A DNA stretch of 64,000 bases, taken from SAR202 cluster bacterium bin90. GTDB taxonomy: Bacteria > Chloroflexota > Dehalococcoidia > Lucifugimonadales > JADFKI01. The translations under genes were made by a program, and so were the position numbers. Numbering within the stretch: position 1 is the first letter of the stretch; each line of letters starts with the position of its first letter. Below, piece by piece: positions 1-9,271 of this stretch. The stretch is taken from the NCBI GenBank assembly GCA_002238855.1, contig MPND01000002.1:62001-126000 (forward strand), given 5' to 3'. Below the pieces are notes generated by a model, which was not told the origin of the DNA, made no database searches, and saw nothing but the letters and a program-made list of their open reading frames with translations.

Positions 1-2
1 CA

Positions 3-1661
3 GAGATAGATGGCGGACGATTGTTCGCCAAAGCACTGAAGAGAGAGGGCGTAGAGTATGTCTTCACGCTGAACGGCGGACATATCTATAACCTCTATGA
101 GGGATGCGTTGACGAAGGCATCAAGGTCATAGACTTCCGGCACGAGCAGGTAGCCGCCCATGCCGCCGAAGGCTGGGCAAAGGTCACCGGCAAGCCGGGT
201 GTGGCGATCGTAACGGCAGGTCCCGGCGTCACTGACGCTGTCACGGGCATAGCCAACGCTTTCCAGGCGCCAAGCCCTATGATTCTTATCGGCGGCAATG
301 CTGGAATCACCGATCACCTGCGCGGCGGCCTGCAGGACTTCGATAGCGCGACCTTCTTGAAGCCGGTCACAAAGTTCTCGGAGCAAGTCAAGCGCGTTGA
401 GCGCATACCCGAGTACGTTTCTATTGCATTCCGTCACGCCACTTCCGGAGTTCCCGGTCCGGCGTACCTGGAGATTCCAATCGATGTGGTAGGCGGCGTC
501 GCGGATGAAGACGATGTGAAGTACCCTGGCAGCTACCGCACGGAGTCGAAGGCGTATGGCGACCCTGAGTACATAAAGCAGGTCGTGGACATTCTGCACA
601 ACACCGAGCGCCCAATGATCCTCGCAGGATCTGACGTATGGTGGAATGATGCATCAGAAGAACTGCGCGAGTTCGTCGAAATGATCGACTCGCCCGTGTT
701 TCTCAATGCTATGGGGCGCGGCAGCCTACCCTCGGACCATCCTAACCTTGGCAGCCTAGGCAGGCGCTACGGTCTGGTCAAGTCCGACACGGTCATTCTC
801 CTCGGAACCCCAGTTGACTTCCGGCTCGGCTACGGCGCGGACAGCATGTTCCCACAGAATCCGAGACTTATCGAAATCATGATGGACGGCAGCAAGATTG
901 GACAAAACCGTGACATCGACGTTGGTGTCGCTGGCAACTCCAAGGCAGTCCTCCGGCAAATAATGGACGAACTCCGAGCAACAGGCTACAAGTCGCCCGG
1001 CAAGGCATGGGTCGAAGAGGTCATCACGGAAGACCAGGCGCTGAAGGCAGCCGACGAAGGAATGCTGAACAGCGACCAGTCTCCCATACATCCCATGCGC
1101 CTGATGAAAGAACTGCGCGATGTGCTGGACAGGGATGCCACGGTCATCGGCGACGGCGGCGACATCGTCACCTTCGCGGCGCGTGTGCTGAACATCAACG
1201 AGCCGGGGCACTGGCTGGACCCGGGACAGTTCGGCTGCCTGGGCGCGGGTAGCGGCTTCGCTGCAGCGGCTCAGCTCGCACGACCCGGCAAGCAGGTCTG
1301 CATCGTTTACGGCGACGGCGGATTTGGCCTGACCGGATTCGATGTGGAGAGCTACGTGCGCTTCAATCTGCCCATCGTCTCCATCGTCGGCAACAACGGC
1401 GCGTGGAACCAGACGACCCAAGGCGTCGTGCGGCGCGGCATGCGCGGCATCGGCACATACCTGTCTCAGGAAACCGACTATGCCAAGATCATGGAGGGCA
1501 TGGGCGGCTACGGAGAGCGAGTAACCGATCCGGAGGAGATTCGACCTGCGCTTGAGCGCGCGTTTAACTCCGGCAAGCCGGCACTCCTCGACGTAGTAAC
1601 CGACCCTGATGTTGCCTACGCATCCATGGGCGGGCGCTCGAGGCAGCAGCGCCAGTATTAG
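3..1661 (+). CDS. Thiamine-diphosphate-dependent lyase/decarboxylase (acetolactate synthase-like), 5' truncated
   Basis: The frame is open from the window edge, and the residues before the first possible start (TTG at 21) already look like the family N terminus, so the true start lies upstream. The protein has the three-domain layout of ThDP enzymes. The N-terminal Pyr domain carries the Glu-containing stretch FRHEQVAAHAAEGWA, and the C-terminal PP domain has GDGG about 26 residues before NN, the usual ThDP/Mg-binding spacing. The family includes acetolactate synthase, oxalyl-CoA decarboxylase and 2-hydroxyacyl-CoA lyase. The following CaiB/BaiF CoA-transferase and MaoC protein favour a CoA-thioester substrate over branched-chain amino acid synthesis, and no small regulatory subunit gene follows. 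The exact substrate cannot be read from the sequence. A terminator-like hairpin follows. Confidence 0.85.
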   Translation, partial: EIDGGRLFAKALKREGVEYVFTLNGGHIYNLYEGCVDEGIKVIDFRHEQVAAHAAEGWAKVTGKPGVAIVTAGPGVTDAVTGIANAFQAPSPMILIGGNAGITDHLRGGLQDFDSATFLKPVTKFSEQVKRVERIPEYVSIAFRHATSGVPGPAYLEIPIDVVGGVADEDDVKYPGSYRTESKAYGDPEYIKQVVDILHNTERPMILAGSDVWWNDASEELREFVEMIDSPVFLNAMGRGSLPSDHPNLGSLGRRYGLVKSDTVILLGTPVDFRLGYGADSMFPQNPRLIEIMMDGSKIGQNRDIDVGVAGNSKAVLRQIMDELRATGYKSPGKAWVEEVITEDQALKAADEGMLNSDQSPIHPMRLMKELRDVLDRDATVIGDGGDIVTFAARVLNINEPGHWLDPGQFGCLGAGSGFAAAAQLARPGKQVCIVYGDGGFGLTGFDVESYVRFNLPIVSIVGNNGAWNQTTQGVVRRGMRGIGTYLSQETDYAKIMEGMGGYGERVTDPEEIRPALERAFNSGKPALLDVVTDPDVAYASMGGRSRQQRQY

Positions 1662-1694
1662 TCAATCTGGTATAAGCTAGTAAGTGTGAACGTT

Positions 1695-1724
1695 GGGCGG
1701 TCCGGTTACGGGCCGCCCTTCTCA
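1695..1724 (+). terminator. Hairpin terminator after the ThDP enzyme
   Basis: A 9-bp stem (1695-1703 with 1710-1718, one G-U pair) closes a 6-nt loop and is followed by a short pyrimidine run (TTCTC). It lies 34 nt past the stop codon and separates the ThDP gene from the CoA-transferase gene. The U tract is weak, so termination may be partial. Confidence 0.6.
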
Positions 1725-1759
1725 TACTCCATTCAAGTAAGACCGTATGGGTTTGAAAC

Positions 1760-2992
1760 ATGAACGACCATCAAAATAGTGGTAACGGCCCCCTCTCAGG
1801 CATGCGCGTCATAGACTGGACCATGTGGCAGTTTGGCCCGGTCTCCACGATGATGCTCGCTGACCTCGGGGCGGATGTCATCAAGATCGAATCGCTTGAC
1901 GGAGACCACGGAAGGCAGTTCGCGAGCGTCGCCGGAGTCGCCAACAAACTGGAAGGCACCAGCACATACTTCGAGAGCCTGAACCGCAACAAACGCGGCA
2001 TTGCCCTCGACCTCAAGCATCCGAAAGGCCTTGAGGTCATGCTGAAGCTTGTGGACACGTCAGACATCTTCGTCGAAAACTTTCGGCAAGGAGTGGCTGA
2101 GCGGCTAGGCCTCGGCTACGACGACCTCAAGGCGCGCAAGCCGGATATCATATACGCTTCCGCAACAGGCTACGGCCCAAAGGGCGACGATTCCGGCAAG
2201 CCCGCATTTGCACTAACGGGCGAAGCTCGCGCAGGTTCGCTGTGGTGGGCGGGACCGGGCGATGGCATCCCCTACAACATCAACGGCATGGCAGACCAGA
2301 TTGCTGGGATAATGCTCTCGTATGGCGTCCTCGGCGCCGTAGTCGCGCGGGAACGCTTCGGATTGTCCCAGCGCGTGGACGTGTCGCACCTCGGCAGCCT
2401 CATGTGGCTTGGCGGCATGCGAGACGGCATCGCCCTGCTGTCGGGCAAGGAATTCGAGAGGCAGCCAAGAACTCGCGCAGGCAATATCCTCTGGAACTAC
2501 TACCGCTGCAGCGACGACAAATGGCTCGCCTTCTCTATGAGCCAAGGGGACAGGTACTGGCCAACATTCTGCAAGGCTCTAGGCCGAGACGATCTGGTGA
2601 CGGACGACCGCTACAGCACCATGCCGGCACGGCACGAGAATCGGGAAGCGCTGATTGCAATTCTTGACAGCGAATTCATTAAGAGAAGCCGCGCCGAGTG
2701 GGAGCAACGTCTCGATAACGCAGGCGACCTGATTTGGGAGCGTGTGCAGTCAATCCTCGACCTGCCGGACGACCCGCAGGTTATCAAGAACGACTATCTT
2801 ATTGACTTCGATCATTCCGCTCTCGGCCCAACCAAGTGGCACCAGACGCCGATCGCATACAGCGAAACGCCCGTGTCCACGCAGCGACTCGCGCCCGCAC
2901 ATGGTGAGCATACCGAATCGTTACTCATCGATCTCTTAGACTACAATTGGGACGACATAGAGCAACTCAAGGAACAGGGCGTTATCCTGTAA
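1760..2992 (+). CDS. CaiB/BaiF family (type III) CoA-transferase
   Basis: A 410-residue protein of the family that moves CoA between carboxylic acids through an enzyme-bound aspartyl-CoA. Visible family signatures are the N-terminal LSGMRVIDW, LADLGADVIKIE, NRNKRGIALDLK and VENFRQG stretches. Asp179 in MADQIAG sits where formyl-CoA transferase has its catalytic Asp169. Length is normal for the family. It lies between a ThDP lyase and a MaoC-type protein, which suggests it activates an organic acid for that small acyl-CoA pathway; the acid itself is unknown. A paralogue lies at 61113. Confidence 0.9.
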   Translation: MNDHQNSGNGPLSGMRVIDWTMWQFGPVSTMMLADLGADVIKIESLDGDHGRQFASVAGVANKLEGTSTYFESLNRNKRGIALDLKHPKGLEVMLKLVDTSDIFVENFRQGVAERLGLGYDDLKARKPDIIYASATGYGPKGDDSGKPAFALTGEARAGSLWWAGPGDGIPYNINGMADQIAGIMLSYGVLGAVVARERFGLSQRVDVSHLGSLMWLGGMRDGIALLSGKEFERQPRTRAGNILWNYYRCSDDKWLAFSMSQGDRYWPTFCKALGRDDLVTDDRYSTMPARHENREALIAILDSEFIKRSRAEWEQRLDNAGDLIWERVQSILDLPDDPQVIKNDYLIDFDHSALGPTKWHQTPIAYSETPVSTQRLAPAHGEHTESLLIDLLDYNWDDIEQLKEQGVIL

Positions 2993-3001
2993 AATGGACG
3001 G

Positions 3002-3029
3002 TTGCGAAATGCGGCAGAGAGGGTAAAAT
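3002..3029 (+). promoter_or_regulatory. Putative sigma70-type promoter for the MaoC gene
   Basis: TTGCGA (3002-3007) and TAAAAT (3024-3029) are separated by 16 nt. Transcription should begin near 3036, leaving a leader of about 70 nt before the ATG at 3107. The site starts ten bases after the stop of the CoA-transferase gene. Confidence 0.5.
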
Positions 3030-3106
3030 AGTGCTGAATGGCATTGGGTGTGATTGCCATTGCGCACAACTAGTAATGTATGTATCGGAGCAGCAAGGAG
3101 CGAACT

Positions 3107-3982
3107 ATGACACAGCAGAATACTCGAAGTCCGGAAGAGGCCTATGTGGGCAAGGACTTGGGCAGCAATGAATTCACGGCATCGGATGAGATCCTTCACC
3201 ACTACTACGAAGGGCTTGATGTGGATTCGTCCTTTTACATCGACGGTTCGCCGTATGGAAAGCCGGTCGTTCCTTCGATGATACTGACCAACGTCGATGG
3301 TGGCTTCAGCGGCGCGGGCTTCAATGATAATTTCGGCAACTTGTGGATTCGTCAGGAATGGGAATTGCACAAGCCAATGCATCCCGCGGAGACCTACAAG
3401 CGCACATCAACCGTCGCCGACATATACGATTGGCGAGACCGCACGGTCGTCAAGCAGGTCGTTGACCTGTGGTCCGACGACGGCGAGTTGATGGCACGCG
3501 GCACGCATCACCAGAGCTACCTGCTCGGCAAGAGCCACCTTGGTAGAGTGAAATTGCGCGATCCCAAGAAGAAGGAAGGCATTCGAAAGTTCCAGGTTCC
3601 GGATGGCGAGGTCATCGGCCCTGTGGAAAGCGATATTACGTTGGAAATGTGCGGACTGTTCTTCCACGGCAATAAGAATTACCACACCGACAAGCAGGCA
3701 GCCGAAGAGTTGGGCTTCGAAGAGGTCGTTGTCGGCGGCAGAATGACGATGTCATATCTTGGCGACCTGATGGACAGGCGTTTCGGCAAGGGCTGGTTCG
3801 AAGGCGGCTCTTTGGACATCAAGTTCACGAACATTGTGTGGCCCGACGACCATGTGATTGCGCGCGGCGTAATCACAGACCGAGTCAAGGAAAATGGCGG
3901 CACTCGTGCAAATGTGGCAGTATGGATGGAGAAGCCGGACGGAACCGTCTGCATCGTTGGCACGGCAAGCGCACTGGAATAA
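3107..3982 (+). CDS. MaoC-like hotdog-fold dehydratase/thioesterase family protein
   Basis: A 291-residue protein with two hotdog-type halves. The N-terminal half resembles the FAS1/MaoC N domain (PYGKPVVPSM, then a beta-rich LHKPMHPAETYKRTSTV segment). The C-terminal half has the VVGGRMTMSYLGDLM helix and the FTNIVWPDDHVIARG strand typical of MaoC dehydratases. The start is the ATG at 3107 because AAGGAG lies 6 nt upstream; a longer frame from 3080 lacks such a site. MaoC proteins hydrate enoyl-CoA or dehydrate hydroxyacyl-CoA; here it probably serves the same acyl-CoA pathway as the two upstream genes. The substrate is not known. Confidence 0.8.
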   Translation: MTQQNTRSPEEAYVGKDLGSNEFTASDEILHHYYEGLDVDSSFYIDGSPYGKPVVPSMILTNVDGGFSGAGFNDNFGNLWIRQEWELHKPMHPAETYKRTSTVADIYDWRDRTVVKQVVDLWSDDGELMARGTHHQSYLLGKSHLGRVKLRDPKKKEGIRKFQVPDGEVIGPVESDITLEMCGLFFHGNKNYHTDKQAAEELGFEEVVVGGRMTMSYLGDLMDRRFGKGWFEGGSLDIKFTNIVWPDDHVIARGVITDRVKENGGTRANVAVWMEKPDGTVCIVGTASALE

Positions 3983-4011
3983 GCGCAGCCGTAGCTGAGT
4001 TCGTATCTGTT

Positions 4012-4034
4012 GGGCAGCCTTCGGGCTGCCCTTT
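4012..4034 (+). terminator. Intrinsic terminator with UUCG tetraloop
   Basis: A perfect 8-bp stem (4012-4019 with 4024-4031) is capped by TTCG and followed by TTT. It sits about 30 nt after the MaoC stop codon and ends the acyl-CoA cluster. Confidence 0.8.
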
Positions 4035-4077
4035 CACATTACTGAGTTACCCGGTCAGAGTGGATTGCGGAGATTGA

Positions 4078-4926
4078 ATGCAAACCCTCTACATAGTGTC
4101 AACGCCAATAGGCAACCTCGAAGACATCACGCTCCGGGCATTGCGCGTTCTTCGTGAAGTACGGCTCATAGCCGCTGAAGACACTCGCGTAACGCGCAAA
4201 TTACTGAGTCACTATGACATCCACACCCCGCTGACTAGCTTCAATGAGCATAATCAGGCCTCTCGCATTCCTGAGCTGTTGAATGCCCTGTCCGAAATTG
4301 ATGTCGCGCTCGTTTCCGACGCAGGCACGCCGGGCGTGAACGATCCCGGGCAGTCACTCGTGCAGTCGGCATCCGACGCTGGCATTCAGATAGTTGCAGT
4401 TCCGGGCCCGTCGGCTGTTACATCCGCAGTCGCAGTCTCAGGTCTAGTCGATGAGTCTTTCATCTATCTGGGATTCCTGCCAAGAAAGAGTGGCGAGCGC
4501 AAGGCATTACTTAACTCACTCGTGGCAGAAAGACGACCCATTATAGCCTTCGAGTCGCCGCATCGCCTGCGACGGACGCTGCAAGATATTGCCAGCACCC
4601 TAGGCGACCGACAAATTGCCGCATGCCGCGAAATGACGAAGATGCATGAAGAGGTCTTCCGCGGAACTGCCGCTGATGCACTCGATTATTTCAACCAACC
4701 AAGGGGCGAATTCACTCTGGTGATAGCGGGAGGCTCCGATGTGGCGCCTGACGACGCCAGCGCAACCTCACTCGCGCTGTCCCTGCTCGAACAGCTGAGA
4801 ACCGATGGTGCAGGCGCCAGGCACGCCGTCGAGCACGTTACCGCAGTCACCGGATTATCCAGACGAAAAGTCTATCGAATGTGGCTTGATGCCCAGTCTC
4901 CCCGAAGCCGTCGAACCGCTGAATAA
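4078..4926 (+). CDS. rsmI: 16S rRNA (cytidine1402-2'-O)-methyltransferase
   Basis: A 282-residue SAM-dependent methyltransferase of the tetrapyrrole-methylase fold. Diagnostic stretches are LYIVSTPIGNLEDITLRAL at the N terminus, AAEDTRVTRKLLSHY, SDAGTPGVNDPG and VPGPSAVTSAVAVSG. Together with RsmH (31386) it makes the two methyl marks on C1402 of 16S rRNA in the decoding centre. The C-terminal tail is slightly shortened but contains the RKVYRMWLD segment. It starts the rsmI-metG-polyprenyl synthase run. Confidence 0.95.
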   Translation: MQTLYIVSTPIGNLEDITLRALRVLREVRLIAAEDTRVTRKLLSHYDIHTPLTSFNEHNQASRIPELLNALSEIDVALVSDAGTPGVNDPGQSLVQSASDAGIQIVAVPGPSAVTSAVAVSGLVDESFIYLGFLPRKSGERKALLNSLVAERRPIIAFESPHRLRRTLQDIASTLGDRQIAACREMTKMHEEVFRGTAADALDYFNQPRGEFTLVIAGGSDVAPDDASATSLALSLLEQLRTDGAGARHAVEHVTAVTGLSRRKVYRMWLDAQSPRSRRTAE

Positions 4927-4994
4927 GTACCTTGTCCATTTGCCTTGTGTTATCATGACGGGCGTCACATTGATCATTCAGAGCGTGAAAAACG

Positions 4995-6662
4995 ATGCCT
5001 GAGCGAATACTCGCCGCCGTCGCCTGGCCATACGCCAATGGCTCTATTCACATAGGCCATGTGGCGGGGACTTACTTGCCTGCAGACATTTTTGCCCGCT
5101 ACCATCGGTTGAAGGGCAATGAAGTCCTGATGGTGTCCGGCAGCGACGCGCACGGCACACCCGTTACCCTCACTGCTGAGGAACAAGGCGTCGGCCCCGA
5201 AGATATTTTCAGCAAGTATCAGGCAGAGTTCCTCGATAGTTGGAAGCGGCTCGGCATTAGCTTTGACCTCTTCACCACCACACACACTGACAACCACTTC
5301 CAGGTTTCACAGGACATTTTCAGCAGGCTCTTAGAACAGGGCTACATCTACAACGACACCATGGTGCAGCCCTACTGCGAGAACGAAAGCCGCTTTCTCG
5401 CCGACCGCTATGTGGAAGGCACCTGCCCGCATTGTAACTTTGAAGGTGCGCGAGGCGACCAGTGCGACAACTGCGGGCGCACGCTCGATCCGAAGGACTT
5501 GCTCGGCATGACATGCCGCATATGTAGCAGTGCGCCCGAGTTCAGAGAGACCGAGCACTTCTTCCTCAAACTGAGCGCATTTCAGGATCAGCTCCTTGAG
5601 TGGGTTCGCAAGCAGGAACATTGGCGCCCGAATGTCCGCAACTTCACCATCGGCTTCCTGGAAGGCGGGTTGCATGACCGCGCCATAACGCGCGACATCG
5701 AGTGGGGGATCCCCCTCCCCTTGGACGGCTACCAGGACAAACGGCTCTATGTCTGGTTCGAGGCGGTAATCGGCTATCTGTCCGCATCAATCGAATGGGC
5801 TCAGAATAGAGGCACTCCGGAGGCGTGGAAGCCTTTCTGGGAAGATGGCAGCCGCGCCTACTACTTCATGGGCAAGGACAACATCCCGTTTCACACGGTC
5901 ATCTGGCCTGCAATGCTTCTAGGCTATGGCGGTCTGAATCTACCTTACGATGTGCCCGCCAACGAGTACCTGAATCTCGAGGGGTTCAAGCTATCGACGA
6001 GTCGGAACTGGGCGGTCTGGCTACCTGATTACCTCGACAGCTACGAGCCAGACCCATTGCGCTACGTAATAGCAGCCAACCTGCCGGAGACTTCCGACTC
6101 CGACTTCTCGTGGCGCGAGTATGTTCGGCGCAACAACGATGAACTTGTCGCCACCTATGGCAACCTGGTTCACCGGGTACTTTCAATGCTGAACCGGAAC
6201 TTTGACGGCGTCTTGCCTTCACCCGGAGAGCTGGACGAACTCAGTAGCGGCTTGCTGACTGAAGCGCAAGCGCGCTTCGATGAGGTTGAGGCATATCTCG
6301 AAGCGGTACGCCTCCGGCAGGCATTGCAGTCGTCCATGGCACTCGCACAAGCAGCAAACCGCTACCTGGATCAGAAGGAGCCTTGGCGCGCTGTGCGGCA
6401 GGACAAACAGGACGCGGCCCAGACATTGTGGACAACAATATCGGTCATAAACTGCCTGAAGACTACGCTGTACCCCTTCCTGCCATTCAGCTCGCAGAAA
6501 CTCCACGAAATGCTTGGATTTGACGGAGAGGTCGAAGACAGCGGCTGGAAGTGGGACCCACAAGCTATGGTGCCCGGACAGCAGTTGAAGCGCCCTACCC
6601 CTCTATTTCAGAAATTGGACGCGGAAATCATCGCTGCGGAAGAACAGCGTCTCGCCGAGTAG
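4995..6662 (+). CDS. metG: Methionyl-tRNA synthetase
   Basis: A 555-residue class I synthetase that charges tRNA-Met. HIGH is intact at residues 19-22 (SIHIGHVAG). The second ATP signature is KLSTS at 332-336, a variant of KMSKS. The connective peptide carries zinc-knuckle cysteines (CPHC, CDNC and CRIC). The C-terminal helical anticodon domain follows (NDELVATYGNLVHRVLSML). There is no C-terminal EMAP-like tRNA-binding extension, so this is the short form. It lies 68 bases after rsmI and upstream of a polyprenyl synthase on the same strand. Confidence 0.96.
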   Translation: MPERILAAVAWPYANGSIHIGHVAGTYLPADIFARYHRLKGNEVLMVSGSDAHGTPVTLTAEEQGVGPEDIFSKYQAEFLDSWKRLGISFDLFTTTHTDNHFQVSQDIFSRLLEQGYIYNDTMVQPYCENESRFLADRYVEGTCPHCNFEGARGDQCDNCGRTLDPKDLLGMTCRICSSAPEFRETEHFFLKLSAFQDQLLEWVRKQEHWRPNVRNFTIGFLEGGLHDRAITRDIEWGIPLPLDGYQDKRLYVWFEAVIGYLSASIEWAQNRGTPEAWKPFWEDGSRAYYFMGKDNIPFHTVIWPAMLLGYGGLNLPYDVPANEYLNLEGFKLSTSRNWAVWLPDYLDSYEPDPLRYVIAANLPETSDSDFSWREYVRRNNDELVATYGNLVHRVLSMLNRNFDGVLPSPGELDELSSGLLTEAQARFDEVEAYLEAVRLRQALQSSMALAQAANRYLDQKEPWRAVRQDKQDAAQTLWTTISVINCLKTTLYPFLPFSSQKLHEMLGFDGEVEDSGWKWDPQAMVPGQQLKRPTPLFQKLDAEIIAAEEQRLAE

Positions 6663-6687
6663 AAAATACATCGAAGGAAAGATTCGA

Positions 6688-7653
6688 GTGCAGTCAGTAT
6701 CGTTTTACGAACCCGTCATGGACCGCCTGGTGAATGTGAACTCTTCTCTGACGGAGATGGCAGAAAGAAAGCACCCGTTTCTCGCTCAACTGCTCGATCA
6801 TACATTTTCCACACCCGGCAAGTACATCAGGCCCGCCATAACGCTGCTCGCCTCCAATTTCTACGCACACGACGAGCGCATCACCGAGAAGATGGCGACA
6901 GGCGTCGAACTTCTGCACATCGCATCCCTCATCCACGACGACACTGTGGACGGTGCAGCACTGCGTAGGGGCAAGCTGACCATTAGCAGCCTCTGGGGTC
7001 CCAAAGCGGCGGTTCTGGCGGGCGACTACATCTTCGCCGCTTCCGCGACACTCGTATGCGACACAGGAAATATCCGAGTCATCAGGCGCTTCGCCGAGAC
7101 GATAATGGAGCTTTCCAGCGGCGAGCTGCAGGAAATGGCTGAGACCTACAACCCCGAGCAATCAATGGAAAGCTACCTGGAACGCATCTACAACAAGACC
7201 GCCTCGCTCTTCACCACCGCGGCTGAGTCCGGCGCAATTCTGAGCGGCGCTCCCGACGCCTGCTCTGAAGCCCTTCGCAGCTACGGCCACAATCTGGGCA
7301 TGGCTTTCCAGGTCGTGGACGACATCCTAGATTTCGATGGCACAGAAGAGGAGACCGGCAAGCCAATAGGCAGCGACCTCGCGAACGGCGTCGTCACCCT
7401 GCCCACGCTTATCGCCATGAAACAGAAGAATTGCTGCGATGCGGTGACGCGCGCGCTAAAGCATCCCGAAGACAGCGAACTCATGCAAGAGGCAGTAAGC
7501 ATCATTCAGGACGATACTGTCTTGGAGGAGTCGTATGAGTTCGCAGGACGCTACTGCGTGAAGGCTCTGTCCGACCTCAAGGGTCTGCCTCCAAGCCCAT
7601 CGCGCGACTCCCTGGAAGAGCTTGTCAGCCATGTAAAGGTGCGGCGAAGCTAA
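6688..7653 (+). CDS. Polyprenyl (trans-isoprenyl) diphosphate synthase
   Basis: A 321-residue prenyl chain-elongation enzyme. The first aspartate-rich motif is HDDTVD (83-88), a variant of DDxxD. The second is VVDDILDFDG, near residue 214. The RRGK arginine pair after the first motif and the GKYIRPAI segment are also present. The GTG start at 6688 follows GAAGGAAA by about 8 nt; an ATG at 6718 is a weaker alternative. The enzyme probably makes a long-chain (hepta- to nonaprenyl) diphosphate for quinones. Product length cannot be settled from sequence alone. Confidence 0.9.
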   Translation: MQSVSFYEPVMDRLVNVNSSLTEMAERKHPFLAQLLDHTFSTPGKYIRPAITLLASNFYAHDERITEKMATGVELLHIASLIHDDTVDGAALRRGKLTISSLWGPKAAVLAGDYIFAASATLVCDTGNIRVIRRFAETIMELSSGELQEMAETYNPEQSMESYLERIYNKTASLFTTAAESGAILSGAPDACSEALRSYGHNLGMAFQVVDDILDFDGTEEETGKPIGSDLANGVVTLPTLIAMKQKNCCDAVTRALKHPEDSELMQEAVSIIQDDTVLEESYEFAGRYCVKALSDLKGLPPSPSRDSLEELVSHVKVRRS

Positions 7654-7687
7654 TTGAACCTGCGTCAGCCACCGTCTTCCGCGCCGC

Positions 7688-9229
7688 TCATTCCTGCCAC
7701 ACGACCTCCCCACCCGCGATAGTCATAGTCACCTTGATATCGAGCAGACCTTCAACCTCCGCGGCCGTCGGGTCATCGCTCAGCACAGCAAAGTCCGCCC
7801 GACTGCCTTCGGTAATAGTACCGACCTCATCCTCAAGGTAACTCGCATACGCGGCGTGTACCGTGTGCATCTTGAGGGCACTGTAAAGCGACAGCTTTTC
7901 ATCACCGCCCACGACCTCACCTGATGCTGCACGACGGCTAACTGCGGCATGCATAGCCGTGAGCGGGTTCGGAGAGCTTACAGGGGCGTCCGAGGATGCG
8001 GCTACTACAACACCTGAATCTTCCAATGACTGGAACCGGTACAGCCACTCAGCATCCTCGCCGAATTCGCTGACATACCGTGCCCCACCGTCTCTAATAA
8101 AACTTGGCTGCGAGACCACGACCGGTTTGGCCTTCACCAAGGCATCGAGCGCATTCGGCGGGCACTCCGATGCATGCTCAATCCGATCCCGCATCCCGGA
8201 TACACGATGGGTGGCGAGCGCTTCAGATGCGGCAATCACCGCCTCAGCCTCCACCGCATGAATTGCCACCGGAAATCCGCAATTATGCGCCCGTTCAACC
8301 ATCGCAAGCAAAGCCTCGTATGTAGGGTGAAGCCGACCGCCGGAAACGGTCAGCATTATCTTCACGTGCCCAACGGCAGAAAGACTGTCCGAGTAGCCAT
8401 GAATCAGCCCTGCACCCTGAAAGTCGCCAATATGTCCGGCACCGGGCATTACGGTCAAGGACGGGACCAGCCTTCCGTCAGATCTCAGGCGGCGCAGCAG
8501 ATTCCACCTGTCAAGCGAGTTTGACGCGGTCGCGTCCACCACCGTTGTCACGCCTCGCGACAGGAATTCCTTGCTAGCCTTGGCGACGGCACTGCTCAGG
8601 TCGGATTCGCTTAGCGGCGGAATTCGCCCATCCAGCCACTCATCCATCTCCAGCAGCAAACCGTTCGGGACGCCGCTGCTCAGGTCACGCACTATCGTCC
8701 CGCCAGGCGGTTCCTCGGTATCGGCGAATATGCCCACGCGCTCAAGCGCGATGCTATTCAGGACGCACGCATGCCCGGAGCGGTGATCGAGCCGTACAGG
8801 GTGATGTGGAGCAGCGCGGTCAAGTTCCAAGCAGGTGGGATGGCGCTTCTCGCGCAGGTCGAACTCGCTGTATCCAGAGGCGCGAATCCATTCGCCGCGA
8901 GGCGTTACCTCGGCACGTCTGCTAATCCTGCGAAGTATTTCCTCTATTGAGTACTCCACGCTCGGCGAGCAATCCACCGCTGACAGGCTTGCGGCGTAGG
9001 CGAGTACGTGGCAATGCGCGTCGATGAAGCCCGGAACTACTGTCTGCCCACCGCAGTCGATCACATCCGCCGCCGCGAAGGTCGAGGGTGAAGCCTGACT
9101 CTGTTCCCCGACCCAGGCGATGCGTCCATCTGAGACGACGATCATGTCGCCGCGCGGCAGTGAGGCGTCAACTGTTATGACATTGGCGTTGAGCAGAACT
9201 AGTCGATCGCTTCCACCCTCGGAACCCAT
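7688..9229 (-). CDS. Amidohydrolase family protein (YtcJ-like, amidohydrolase 3)
   Basis: A 513-residue metal-dependent hydrolase. The N-terminal beta domain (LVLLNANVITVD, IVVSDGRIAWVG) leads into VVPGFIDAHCHVLAY, which carries the HxH metal ligands. Further ligands appear in DHRSGHACVLNS, AIHAVEAEAV, IEHASE and ASSSDAPV. The C terminus has the LKMHTVHAAYASYLEDEVGTI pattern common to exoenzyme-like amidohydrolases. The ATG at 9229 is chosen because the reading then starts on the canonical N terminus. A TTG at 9268, just after the stop of the upstream NIPSNAP gene, is an alternative, and neither has a clear ribosome-binding site. The substrate is unknown. Confidence 0.85.
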   Translation of the reverse strand: MGSEGGSDRLVLLNANVITVDASLPRGDMIVVSDGRIAWVGEQSQASPSTFAAADVIDCGGQTVVPGFIDAHCHVLAYAASLSAVDCSPSVEYSIEEILRRISRRAEVTPRGEWIRASGYSEFDLREKRHPTCLELDRAAPHHPVRLDHRSGHACVLNSIALERVGIFADTEEPPGGTIVRDLSSGVPNGLLLEMDEWLDGRIPPLSESDLSSAVAKASKEFLSRGVTTVVDATASNSLDRWNLLRRLRSDGRLVPSLTVMPGAGHIGDFQGAGLIHGYSDSLSAVGHVKIMLTVSGGRLHPTYEALLAMVERAHNCGFPVAIHAVEAEAVIAASEALATHRVSGMRDRIEHASECPPNALDALVKAKPVVVSQPSFIRDGGARYVSEFGEDAEWLYRFQSLEDSGVVVAASSDAPVSSPNPLTAMHAAVSRRAASGEVVGGDEKLSLYSALKMHTVHAAYASYLEDEVGTITEGSRADFAVLSDDPTAAEVEGLLDIKVTMTIAGGEVVWQE

Positions 9230-9271
9230 GTCATTATCGATAAGCCAGTACCAATTTCCGGGCGGCAATCA

